Shown here piece by piece: positions 26,231 through 33,738 of a DNA stretch of 33,738 bases. The stretch comes from Terrisporobacter petrolearius (lineage in GTDB: Bacteria > Bacillota > Clostridia > Peptostreptococcales > Peptostreptococcaceae). Under the pieces are notes generated by a model. The model saw nothing but the letters and a program-made list of their open reading frames with translations, searched no databases and was not told the origin of the DNA. The DNA lies in NCBI RefSeq assembly GCF_020748185.1, contig NZ_JAHZMO010000036.1:1-33738 (forward strand), read 5' to 3'. The position numbers and the translations under genes were made by a program. The first letter of the stretch is position 1, and every line of letters starts with the position of its first letter.

Positions 26231-26269
26231 AGTATGTTCTAATTATGAATAATATAATTGAAGCATACC
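26231..26269 (-). terminator. Hairpin after the module D immunity pseudogene
   Basis: A diverged copy of the hairpin at 2957-2995. Two of its stem pairs have become G-U, so it is weaker than the copy in module H. Confidence 0.55.
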
Positions 26270-26288
26270 TCTACTGTTTATACCTTAT

Positions 26289-26665
26289 TTAATATCCGCT
26301 TATCGTCTGAATCATTCCAACTACCGCTCTAATAGTTGCATTAAATTGCCCTGTAATTTTAACATTTATGTAACTATTCTCATCTATACATATTCTAATG
26401 TTTGATTTATCTACATTTGTAGGTTTATAAGACATATTTATTTCGTGTATTCCAAATAAATCTATATTTACTACCACAGTATTATATTTTGATTGAATCC
26501 ACTTTTGAGGAGGATTATCTGCATATTTTTGTAAATCGAAAAAAATACTAACTTTATCACATTCATCTAAAACATTTATCTGATCATCCTAATATCAATT
26601 AGATCAGGAACTTGATCGTATAATTTAGTAATAAATACATTGTTATCTAATAGTTCATACCACAT
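26289..26665 (-). pseudogene. Frameshifted copy of the Imm50-like immunity gene (module D)
   Basis: Nearly identical to the gene at 3015-3392. One T is missing near 26584 (GATCATCC where the intact copy has GATCTATCC), which shifts the frame after about 27 codons. The later part is open from 26477 but has no start of its own. It is the only clearly broken immunity gene in the window and the only one with an intact paralogue nearby. Confidence 0.85.
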
Positions 26666-26677
26666 GCTATCACCTCT

Positions 26678-27180
26678 CTATCATTTGTTATAAGAATAAT
26701 GTAATTGAGTTCCCTAAAACTTACTAGTTTTTTATTAGCCGGTATCACATTAAAATGTGGTCCTTGACCTCCTTTTAAGTGTTTCGCACCATTATCTTGT
26801 ATAATAATTTTTTTACCTTTATAATTAATAAAATTGTATTCTCTTGTTTTTATAGGTTTGTTATTTTTACCCAGTATTATTTTACTTCCTTCATGCTCAG
26901 CTGTTCTCATATGATCTGACCCAGATTCATATGGTTGTTGAGATTTATATATACCTACATCTCTTTTAGCTTCTCTAAATGCGCCTTTTCTTCTTACTCC
27001 TGAATAATCATTATGTACAAGCACAATTGCATCAGACGCAAAATAAGTATGGAAATCTTCAACCTCAAAGTTATATACCGTTATCACTCCATTGTAAGTT
27101 ACTACATTTCCTTCTTGTGTTAATATTAAAGTTCCTGCTGTAAATCAACCTTTTTAGTTATTTTTTTAGTTACTTTCCTT
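26678..27180 (-). pseudogene. Module D: collapsed HINT and HNH/EndoVII-like toxin
   Basis: A decayed copy of the module H tip. The HINT start reads TGA in place of the catalytic Cys codon (G*FTAGTL), most of the HINT core is deleted (LTQEGNVV runs straight to ITVYNFEVEDF), and one A is missing just before the start. The toxin retains QQP, the GGQGPHFNV histidine and NKPIKTREY, but a one-base loss near 26730 replaces the HYPF end. Both autoprocessing and nuclease function should be lost. Confidence 0.85.
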
Positions 27181-27181
27181 T

Positions 27182-27345
27182 GTATCTACCTTAACCTTAC
27201 TAACTGATTGTCATCAATAGCTAGTTCTTAATTAATTCCTTATTATTATAATGGACTTGATAAAAATACTAATATTTTTATCAAGTCCATTGGTTTTAAT
27301 GACATTTAAATTTGATCTTACTCTTTTCTACATAATTTTCATAAA
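27182..27345. repeat. Immunity-downstream hairpin element, copy 2
   Basis: The core 27251-27290 is identical to 455-494, with the same left flank (CTTAATTAATTC and neighbours) and a similar right flank. It lies 60 bases past the module C immunity stop. Confidence 0.75.
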
Positions 27346-27349
27346 AAAT

Positions 27350-27814
27350 TTATTTATTAACTATGTCACAAATTAACATAGGTTGATTGTATTCTTCTAT
27401 TTCATCATATTCTATAATATGATATTCATCTCTAACTGAATAAAATCTAATTGTTGCTGATGGATTTACATCTTCATCTCCAAGGTCAACTGATAAAACA
27501 ATATCGAAAGATGTTTTTTTAAACTCATTCAACATTTGTACTTTTAGCTGCTCAATTATTATTAAGGCTTCTTTTAATACTTCATCTATATAACCATCTG
27601 AATATAAATATATCTCATTACCTTCCCATTCAAAATCAGATAATTCATCTTTAACAAAATTAACATTATCACAAGATAAACAAAATCCTTCTTTTATACA
27701 ATAAAAATATTCTCCTTTTATACTACACTTTTTTTCAATTAATTTCACATTCTTATCATTACTTGTGTATTCAATATTACTTAATAATCTTTTCATATCA
27801 TAATTGCAAAACAT
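27350..27814 (-). CDS. Immunity protein of module C
   Basis: 154 residues, 17 bases after the toxin stop with AAGGAG 7 bases before the ATG. It is acidic and soluble; the N-terminal part is beta-rich with three cysteines near SCDNVNF, followed by a long helix (EVLKEALIIIEQLKVQML). I do not recognise the family. Immunity function is inferred from its place behind the toxin tip. Confidence 0.6.
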   Translation of the reverse strand: MFCNYDMKRLLSNIEYTSNDKNVKLIEKKCSIKGEYFYCIKEGFCLSCDNVNFVKDELSDFEWEGNEIYLYSDGYIDEVLKEALIIIEQLKVQMLNEFKKTSFDIVLSVDLGDEDVNPSATIRFYSVRDEYHIIEYDEIEEYNQPMLICDIVNK

Positions 27815-27831
27815 TTTATATCTCCTTATTA

Positions 27832-29520
27832 TTACTTTTCTAAATATTTATAAGCTTTACTTAATCCTTTTGTTATATTTTTATCTTTTTTTAATAATTT
27901 CTGAATCCTTGAAGGCGCTGGATTTCCATCAAAATCTGTAAATGTATTTTTCTTTAGGTTATAGTACCATTTTGTATTGTCAGGTTCATGATAATGAACA
28001 TTACCTTTCCCATTACCAAAATTTTCAACATCCACTCTTTCCGTTTTCCCTCGTTGCCATGTAGTTTTACTAGTTGGTCTATTATTGCCAGCCTTTTTTC
28101 TTCTTACTCCTGAATAATCATTGTGTACCAACACACTAGCATCCGATACAAAATACGTATGGAAATCTTCAACCTCAAAGTTATATACAGGTATTAGTTC
28201 ATTGTGAACTACTTTATCTATCTTCTCAACTGCAGACTTATCACCTGACTGAAGAACTACTACATCTCCTTCTTCAATCATACTTGCTGGTATCCATCCT
28301 ACACCATCAATATAGAACACATGCTGTTCAGTAGCTTCGATAACTTCTCCCGCTACTTTAATATAAAGTATTGTATCCGTTTCTTTTGCAAAAGTTTGCA
28401 CTACTTTTTTGAGGACTATCTCCCCTGTTTCTGGATTTTGTGCCCATACCAGGTCCCCTTCTTCAATATCCTCTATTGGAACATCTCCATCTTGTGTTGA
28501 TATTAAAGTTCCTGCTGTAAAACAACCTTTTTTAGTTATTTTACATCTAACCTTACGATATGTTCTCGTAGCCTTTCTTCTTGCTTTTCTATAAGACCTT
28601 TTTGTAACTACTTTAGTTTTCCTTACAACCCTATAAACTCTCTTAGCTATAGCCTTTGTGCTCTTACGCTTTTTAACTACTTTAGCAACTCTTTTGAAAA
28701 CTTTACTGACTTTTAGTTTCTTAAATGGATTTATAGTTCCAAGTATTGCTCCTCCAACTATAGCTCCTGCTTTTTTCCAACCTCTTAGATTTTTCTTCTT
28801 CGCATATTGATATCCATCATATGCCCCCCATGCAGCATCAAATGCGAGCAAAATTGGGAAATGACCACTTGGATCTGTATATGATATTGGGTTGTTTTTA
28901 CAATATGCATATAGATGTAAACTACTTGGGTCTGTGAATTCTCCACGATAAGTGTCTTCTGTTAAGAATCTTCCATCTTCAGGATTGTAGTATCTAGCAT
29001 TCAAATAATATAGTCCTGTTTTATTATCGTAAATTCCACCTGTGTAGCAGATTTCATTGTAGAAGTTTTCATCACCGTTTATTTCAGTTTCACCAAAATC
29101 AGTGTATTCATAAGCTACTTCACTTTTACCTTCTACGTTTACTAGATTTGTTGTACTTTCACGCATGTCTTTATTGTAGAAGAAGTATTTTTCACCTTCG
29201 GCACTTGAAATATCCCTGACTGTAGCAATGGCATTTCCACTAGCTCCCATTAGGTTAAGGCTAGTTACTCCAGTAAGTTTTTCAACATTCTCTGGCTCTT
29301 CTAATTCTGTTGAAGTATCAGCTTTTCCAGTGGTGTAAAGTACTGAATCGTCTTGGTAATAGTACTTAGTTGATTGACCATTTTCTGATTTTTCAACTCT
29401 TTGTCCATTTCCGTTGTAAGTATTTACTTGGTTTAGTGTTACTATACCAGCCTTTGTAAACATGACCTTATCCATGCGGTTTGCTGCATCGTAAGTGTAG
29501 CACTTTACTTCATTTGTCAC
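27832..29520 (-). CDS. Module C: Rhs core - HINT - uncharacterised toxin
   Basis: A 562-residue open frame: Rhs core 1-219, basic linker 240-332, HINT C333-N467, then the shared motif DYSGVRRKK and a toxin of about 85 residues. The toxin reads TWQRGKTERVDVENFGNGKGNVHYHEPDNTKWYYN and ends LLKKDKNITKGLSKAYKYLEK. Such RVDVEN...HYH...YYN tips occur at the end of many Gram-positive polymorphic toxins and are probably nucleases, but I cannot name the family with confidence. It continues the Rhs gene fragment at 29550-30326, from which it is separated by the 65-bp insertion. Confidence 0.75.
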   Translation of the reverse strand: MTNEVKCYTYDAANRMDKVMFTKAGIVTLNQVNTYNGNGQRVEKSENGQSTKYYYQDDSVLYTTGKADTSTELEEPENVEKLTGVTSLNLMGASGNAIATVRDISSAEGEKYFFYNKDMRESTTNLVNVEGKSEVAYEYTDFGETEINGDENFYNEICYTGGIYDNKTGLYYLNARYYNPEDGRFLTEDTYRGEFTDPSSLHLYAYCKNNPISYTDPSGHFPILLAFDAAWGAYDGYQYAKKKNLRGWKKAGAIVGGAILGTINPFKKLKVSKVFKRVAKVVKKRKSTKAIAKRVYRVVRKTKVVTKRSYRKARRKATRTYRKVRCKITKKGCFTAGTLISTQDGDVPIEDIEEGDLVWAQNPETGEIVLKKVVQTFAKETDTILYIKVAGEVIEATEQHVFYIDGVGWIPASMIEEGDVVVLQSGDKSAVEKIDKVVHNELIPVYNFEVEDFHTYFVSDASVLVHNDYSGVRRKKAGNNRPTSKTTWQRGKTERVDVENFGNGKGNVHYHEPDNTKWYYNLKKNTFTDFDGNPAPSRIQKLLKKDKNITKGLSKAYKYLEK

Positions 29521-29549
29521 ACTGTCTGATTCTCTTAGCTGATTTCCAT

Positions 29550-30326
29550 TTAAATCATAAGTATAAGCTTGAGCAACGGGATGAGTCTGAAGCGATAGCG
29601 AAGACTTAGACGTTGGCGATATGAGCGAAGCGAATTTTTATTAGATAGTGTGGTGTGGGACTCTCCCTCATCCTCAGATGACTCTTCACTTCCATCTTTT
29701 GAATCTTCTGATCCAACTTCAACACTTGAAACTAACTGATTTAGTGAGTTATATGTGTATGTAGTTGTTTTTCCATCTTTAGCTTCTTTGACTCTGTTAC
29801 CTACTTTATCATAAGTATAAACAGTGCTGCTTATTGAATTTGAGATATTATCTCTTATATTTGTTTCTGTAAGTCTTCCAAGTTTGTCGTATTCATATTC
29901 ACGTAGCTCATCTACTATTGTGCTAGGTGAATCTTCATCACGCTGAGTTGTACTAGTGTAGTTATTATATAAATATTCACTCATTATATGGTTATTTTTA
30001 TTGTAAGTGTATTCATATTTTTCTAGCACTTCTTCTTTTCCACTATCAGTGTAAGTGATGTCTATAGCTCTTCCAAAGCTATCGTACTTAAAACTTCTAA
30101 GTGTATAAGTACTTTTACTTCCCTTTGCAAAATCTCTGTAATCTTTTATACTTTCAACTTTTCCATCGTTTAAGTAGTTGTATTCTCTAAGAAGCTTGTG
30201 CCCTACTCCAACTTTTGTAACCACTTATCACTATTATAAGTTAATTTTAGACCTTTTACATCACTAGATGTAGACGAAGGATATGTTACATCTGTTATGT
30301 TGTCGTCTATATCATACTCATAAGTA
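29550..30326 (-). pseudogene. Rhs/YD-repeat fragment of module C
   Basis: Paralogue of 5171-5950. It begins at TYEYDIDDN directly against the hairpin element (30329) and carries the YD repeats REYNYLNDGKV and REYEYDKLGRL. A 13-base deletion between two CAAAAG repeats at about 30217 shifts the frame (module H keeps the bases ATAGAGGCAAAAG here). The 65-bp element at 29571-29635 breaks it again, ending the frame at 29550. All sequence upstream of this point in the Rhs gene is missing. Confidence 0.85.
29571..29635 (-). repeat. 65-bp GC-rich structured mini-element, copy 3
   Basis: Base-for-base identical to 5192-5256 and at the same Rhs position. The insertion therefore preceded duplication of this Rhs segment or was spread by gene conversion. 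Confidence 0.75.
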
Positions 30327-30328
30327 GA

Positions 30329-30430
30329 ATGGACCTGATAAAAAACATCAAGCTTTTTATCAAGTCCATGAATTTTGATGACATTTCAATTTGATATTAT
30401 ATTTTCTAGCTAATTTTTTCTATAAGAGTT
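30329..30430. repeat. Immunity-downstream hairpin element, copy 3
   Basis: ATGGACCTGATAAAAA and TTTTTATCAAGTCCAT pair with one mismatch (30329-30369). The right flank resembles that of copies 1 and 2, while the left side joins directly to Rhs repeat sequence. It lies 154 bases past the module B immunity stop. Confidence 0.7.
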
Positions 30431-30522
30431 ATAATTTGTTGCTAGCTAGTTCTTGACATAAACTGTCAACAACTGCACCCCAGAGCATCATAGTCAAGTC
30501 ATTTCAATGAATTGACTTGCTA

Positions 30523-30843
30523 TCATCTAGTATCTAATGTTTCCAAAAAAACTAGTAATGAATTAACTAGGTTTATAGCATCGTCTTTATATTTTGTATT
30601 CCATATGTTACTACAATCCTTAAAGTTCCTTTTTCCCTCACATTCTTCTAATGCACAAGCATTTAATATTTCAAGTTCAAACCATAGGTCATGATACTTG
30701 CAAATTAACTCTTTTCTATTAAATATATCTTTATTTTGTTCAGCAACAAATTCCAGATCACTCACAAAATTTGTATATTCATATAAGTTATCACAAGCTA
30801 TCTTTGCCTTATGATTTATTAGATATAATATTTTACTTACCAT
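30523..30843 (-). CDS. Immunity protein of module B, overlapping its toxin
   Basis: 106 residues, mostly helical (LINHKAKIACDNLYEYTNFVSDLEFVAEQN...). Its ATG lies inside the last codons of the toxin, whose stop is at 30833-30835: an 11-base overlap that would couple translation. I do not recognise the family; the small helical form fits many immunity proteins. It is intact although the toxin gene upstream is frameshifted. Confidence 0.6.
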   Translation of the reverse strand: MVSKILYLINHKAKIACDNLYEYTNFVSDLEFVAEQNKDIFNRKELICKYHDLWFELEILNACALEECEGKRNFKDCSNIWNTKYKDDAINLVNSLLVFLETLDTR

Positions 30844-31855
30844 AAGTTACCGTTATCACCTTTCCTGCCTCATTTAATACTACAGAAACATTATTCACAG
30901 AATCATAGTATTGTGTTTTTCCTCCATAACCTCTTGGTGTAATACTTCCATATTTAATTGTATTTTCAATCACAGAAGGCATAATGCCTCTATCTTGCAT
31001 TCTATCTAATGCATGTCCTGAATATTTCCTTCCTGAAATACTCGTTGATAAGTATGGTTTTTAGGTTGATTCATCGGATTACGCTTACTTCTCAAAGGTA
31101 AATTAGCACCTTTAGATCCCTTTGATGCCCCTTTGTAAACCTTAGCTTTTCTATTACCAGTTCTTCTTTTCTTTGTACTTACTATAGTTTTTTCTTCTTA
31201 GGTATTTTAGTAACCTTTTTACTTACTTTTTTAGTTACTTTCCTTGTAATTGATTTAGTTTTCCTTGCAACCCTATAAACTCTTTTAGCTATAGCCTTTG
31301 CGCTCTTACGCTTTTTAGCTATTTTAGCAACTCTTTTGAAAACTTTACCTACTTTTAGTTTCTTAAATGGATTTATAGTTCAAAGTACTGCTCTTTCAAC
31401 TATAGCTCCTGCTTTTTTCCAACCTTTTAGGTTTTTCTTCTTCGCATAGTTATATCTATAGCTAACCAAATCGGGAAGTGACCACTTGGATCTGTATATG
31501 CTATTGGGTTATTTACACAGTAAGCATATAGATGTAAACTACTTGGGTCTGTGAATTCTCCACGATAAGTGTCTTCTGTTAAGAATCTTCCATCTTCAGG
31601 ATTGTAGTATCTTGCATTCAAATAATACAGTCCTGTTTTATTATCGTAAATTCCACCTGTATAGCAAATTACATTGTAGAAGTTTTCGTCACCATTTGTT
31701 TCAGTTTCTCCAAAGTCAGTGTATTCATAAGATACTTCACTTTTACCTTCTAGATTTACTAGGTTTGTTGTACTTTCACGCATGTCCTTGTTGTAGAAGT
31801 AGTATTTTTCACTTTTGGAGCTTTAAATATCTCTAACTGTCGCAATGACATTTTC
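30833..31855 (-). pseudogene. Module B: Rhs core joined to a DUF4258-like toxin without HINT
   Basis: Rhs core is readable from about 31855, with a stop near 31827, to DPSG at about 31483. It is then frameshifted at about 31450 and twice more. The basic linker (KKRKSAKAIAKRVYRVARK...KKRRTGNRKAKVYKG) passes straight into a second linker and the toxin, with no HINT between. The toxin reads GHALDRMQDRGIMPSVIENTIKYG, then QYYDSVNNVSVVLNEAGKVITVTYG, the pattern of DUF4258/BECR-fold RNase-like tips. The toxin domain is complete but out of frame with the linker. Confidence 0.75.
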
Positions 31856-31867
31856 TGTTGTTAATAA

Positions 31868-31905
31868 AATACTCCAATTATAATAGTAGATATAATTGGA
31901 GTATT
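31868..31905. terminator. Strong hairpin after the module A immunity gene
   Basis: AATACTCCAATTATA and its complement make a 15-bp stem with an 8-base loop, with T-rich sequence on the plus side and TTTTATT on the minus side. It separates the module A immunity gene from the Rhs core of module B. Confidence 0.85.
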
Positions 31906-31943
31906 TTTTATTTATTAAATAAGTTTTAAGTATTTAAAATTAA

Positions 31944-32639
31944 TTATATTTTATAACAAATTAATTTACTTCTTTTTAAATAATAGTTGTTATTTTCTAA
32001 TATAAATATATAAATACCTGTATATGAATCATAAATTTCTACTTTCCTATAAATCCACTCTTCATAAGTTTTCATTATATGTGTTTCATTATTGATTGTA
32101 TCTATTATTTCTATATCTCTTTCATTATAAGCTATTTTTATATTATTATTTGATACTAAAAATTTAGGACCTTCTATTGAAAAATCTACATTCTCATCTA
32201 CTCTATGTTGCGATACTATTAATTCTGATTCATTACTTTTTTTCTCATTATGATACTGTATTATATTTTTATTATTAATATTCATAATATACTCTTCACC
32301 CATAACAGTTCTAAAAATAATACTTTCAACATTATTATATGATTTTATTGATACAATATCATAACAAATAGGTATTCTTATAATATTTACACTGAAATCT
32401 TTTATATCGATACATGCCAAACAATTATTCTCTGAGCAATAAAGTATTAGTTTATTATTCACAAAACAATCACAATATATATGTAAATCGTTGATAATAT
32501 AAATATTATTAATGATTTGTAACTCACTGTCAAGAAATATTACTCCTTCATAGTTATTATTAATAATTATAAAATCTTTGTGAATTCTAAAGTAATATAC
32601 ATCATTATCTTCAATTTTTTTATTTTTAACTAACTGCAT
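31944..32639 (-). CDS. Immunity protein of module A, beta-rich
   Basis: 231 residues, 17 bases behind the toxin stop, with AAAAGGTGAT before the ATG. The sequence consists of many short beta-like segments (DVYYFRIHKDFIIINNNYEGVIFLDSEL, CLACIDIKDFSVNIIRI), as in a small propeller or repeat of beta blades. No transmembrane segment or known motif is visible. The place behind a colicin E3-like RNase makes it the presumed inhibitor, although it does not look like the small E3-type immunity proteins. Confidence 0.6.
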   Translation of the reverse strand: MQLVKNKKIEDNDVYYFRIHKDFIIINNNYEGVIFLDSELQIINNIYIINDLHIYCDCFVNNKLILYCSENNCLACIDIKDFSVNIIRIPICYDIVSIKSYNNVESIIFRTVMGEEYIMNINNKNIIQYHNEKKSNESELIVSQHRVDENVDFSIEGPKFLVSNNNIKIAYNERDIEIIDTINNETHIMKTYEEWIYRKVEIYDSYTGIYIFILENNNYYLKRSKLICYKI

Positions 32640-32656
32640 TATTCATATCACCTTTT

Positions 32657-33738
32657 CTATAGTTCAATTCTTTTTTTAGGATCAGCAGTGCCTGGTATTA
32701 ATTTTCCTGTTTTAGGGTTTGCCTCACCAAGATGCTTACCACGTTTATTGTACACTTCAAGATGAGCACTTTTCCCAGTATGTAAAGTATCTCTATGATA
32801 ATAATATTTTCCCTTTTTATAAACCTTAGCACCCTTTACTTCATAACTTGTACGGTTATAGGAACTATTCTTAAGAATGGTTTCACCATCTTTTGGAATT
32901 CTATTTTCATTTTCATAGCATGAGTTATGAACTAATACACTTGTATTAGATACAAAATATGTATGGAAATCCTCTACTTCAAAGTTATATACCGTTATTG
33001 GCTCATCATAAATAACCTTATCAATATCCTCTACTATAACTTTTTCACCTGACTGAAGAACTACTGTATCTCCCTCTTCAATCATATTTGCAGGTATCCA
33101 ACCTACGTTATCTACATAAAATACATGTTGCTCAGTAGCTTCTATTATTTCCCCTGACACATTAATTCTAAGTATAGTGTCACTTTTGTTTATAAATAAT
33201 TGTTCTACTTTCCTTAATTTAATTTCACCAGTTTCTGGATTTTGGGACCATACTAGGTCACCTTCTTTAATATCTTCTATTGGAACTAATCCTTCTTCAG
33301 TTGACACTAAAGTACCTGCTACAAAGCAAACAGAATCAATTTTATTTTTAACGTTTCTATTACCATGTCTTCTTTTCTTTGCACTTATTCTAGTTTTCTT
33401 CTTTTTAAATACTTTCGTAGCCTTTTTACGTACTTTCCTAGTTACTTTCCTTGTAATTGATTTAGTTTTCCTTACAACCCTATAAACTCTCTTAGCTATA
33501 GCCTTTGTACTCTTACGCTTTTTAGCTACTTTAGCAACTCTTTTGAAAACTTTACCTACTTTTAATGCTTTAAATGGATTTATAGTTCCAAGTACTGCTC
33601 CACCAACTATGGCTCCTGCTTTTTTCCAACCTCTTAGATTTTTCTTCTTCGCATATTGATATCCATCATATGCCCCCCATGCAGCATCAAATGCGAGCAA
33701 AATTGGGAAATGACCACTTGGATCTGTATATGATATTG
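32657..33738 (-). CDS. Module A: Rhs core end - HINT - colicin E3-like rRNA nuclease (partial at right edge)
   Basis: The frame is open to the window edge, so the Rhs part lies beyond it; ISYTDPSG is the first visible motif. Then come the polybasic linker, a type 2 HINT (CFVAGTLVSTEEG...VHN) and about 88 toxin residues. The toxin reads YYYHRDTLHTGKSAHLEVYNKRGKHLGEANPKTG and ends ADPKKRIEL. This follows the cytotoxic domain of colicin E3/cloacin (WDSQHGELEVY...GKHLG..DPKTG...PKR), including the catalytic Asp, His and Glu, with a short insertion after the His. Such enzymes cut 16S rRNA in the decoding site. If the part beyond the edge is intact, this could be the active Rhs gene of the array. 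Confidence 0.82.
   Translation of the reverse strand, partial: ISYTDPSGHFPILLAFDAAWGAYDGYQYAKKKNLRGWKKAGAIVGGAVLGTINPFKALKVGKVFKRVAKVAKKRKSTKAIAKRVYRVVRKTKSITRKVTRKVRKKATKVFKKKKTRISAKKRRHGNRNVKNKIDSVCFVAGTLVSTEEGLVPIEDIKEGDLVWSQNPETGEIKLRKVEQLFINKSDTILRINVSGEIIEATEQHVFYVDNVGWIPANMIEEGDTVVLQSGEKVIVEDIDKVIYDEPITVYNFEVEDFHTYFVSNTSVLVHNSCYENENRIPKDGETILKNSSYNRTSYEVKGAKVYKKGKYYYHRDTLHTGKSAHLEVYNKRGKHLGEANPKTGKLIPGTADPKKRIEL

Noticed and set aside
21414..33738. CRISPR array or other short regular repeats
   Set aside because: The repeated sequence is long, protein-coding and irregularly spaced; there are no short direct repeats with unique spacers and no cas genes.

Overview
The window is AT-rich DNA with strong Shine-Dalgarno sites, U-tract terminators and anaerobe enzymes (an anaerobic Ni-Fe CO dehydrogenase and an oxygen-labile-type IlvD/Edd dehydratase). 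This fits a clostridium, most likely of the Clostridioides/Paeniclostridium/Romboutsia kind. That assignment is inferred from protein style, not from a marker gene.

Layout. (1) 1-7600: left edge of a probable insertion sequence, then a decayed Rhs (YD-repeat) polymorphic-toxin locus, all on the minus strand. Read from high to low coordinate it holds module H (Rhs repeats, Rhs core, pretoxin-HINT, HNH/EndoVII-like toxin, immunity), module I (Rhs core, HINT, HNH toxin, DUF1851-like immunity) and module J (a HINT scrap). (2) 7773-21200: ordinary chromosome with an alpha/beta hydrolase, cooS, a sugar-acid catabolic regulon (GntP permease, IlvD/Edd dehydratase, IclR regulator, DapA-type aldolase, iron alcohol dehydrogenase), arr (rifamycin ADP-ribosyltransferase), a DUF3786 protein, and a purine permease behind a guanine riboswitch. 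(3) 21414-33738: a second and larger array of Rhs tip modules on the minus strand. From the right edge these are A (colicin E3-like RNase), B (HINT-less, DUF4258-like), C (uncharacterised tip), D (broken HNH/EndoVII copy), E (uncharacterised tip), F (Ntox17-like) and G (toxin lost, immunity kept).

How it works together. Each module is a short stretch of Rhs core, a very basic linker, usually a HINT autoprotease, a variable toxin, its immunity gene and then a hairpin. No intact Rhs gene with a secretion signal is present: both longer Rhs copies (5171-7089 and 29550-30326) carry frameshifts, and the candidate signal peptide at 7305-7391 ends in a stop codon. The array therefore looks like a reservoir of displaced toxin tips and an immunity bank. 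Immunity genes survive where toxins are dead. The one broken immunity gene (module D) has an intact paralogue in module H.

The metabolic block reads as a non-phosphorylative sugar-acid route: uptake, dehydration to a 2-keto-3-deoxy acid, aldol cleavage to pyruvate plus an aldehyde, and reduction of the aldehyde. Both of its promoters carry the same TTCG-N6-CGAA palindrome just downstream of the predicted start of transcription, a good candidate operator for the IclR protein encoded between them.

The least explained signal is a 63-65 bp GC-rich structured element present three times (212-274, 5192-5256, 29571-29635). It interrupts Rhs/HINT coding sequence, lies in both orientations relative to the host gene, and shows compensatory base-pair changes between copies.
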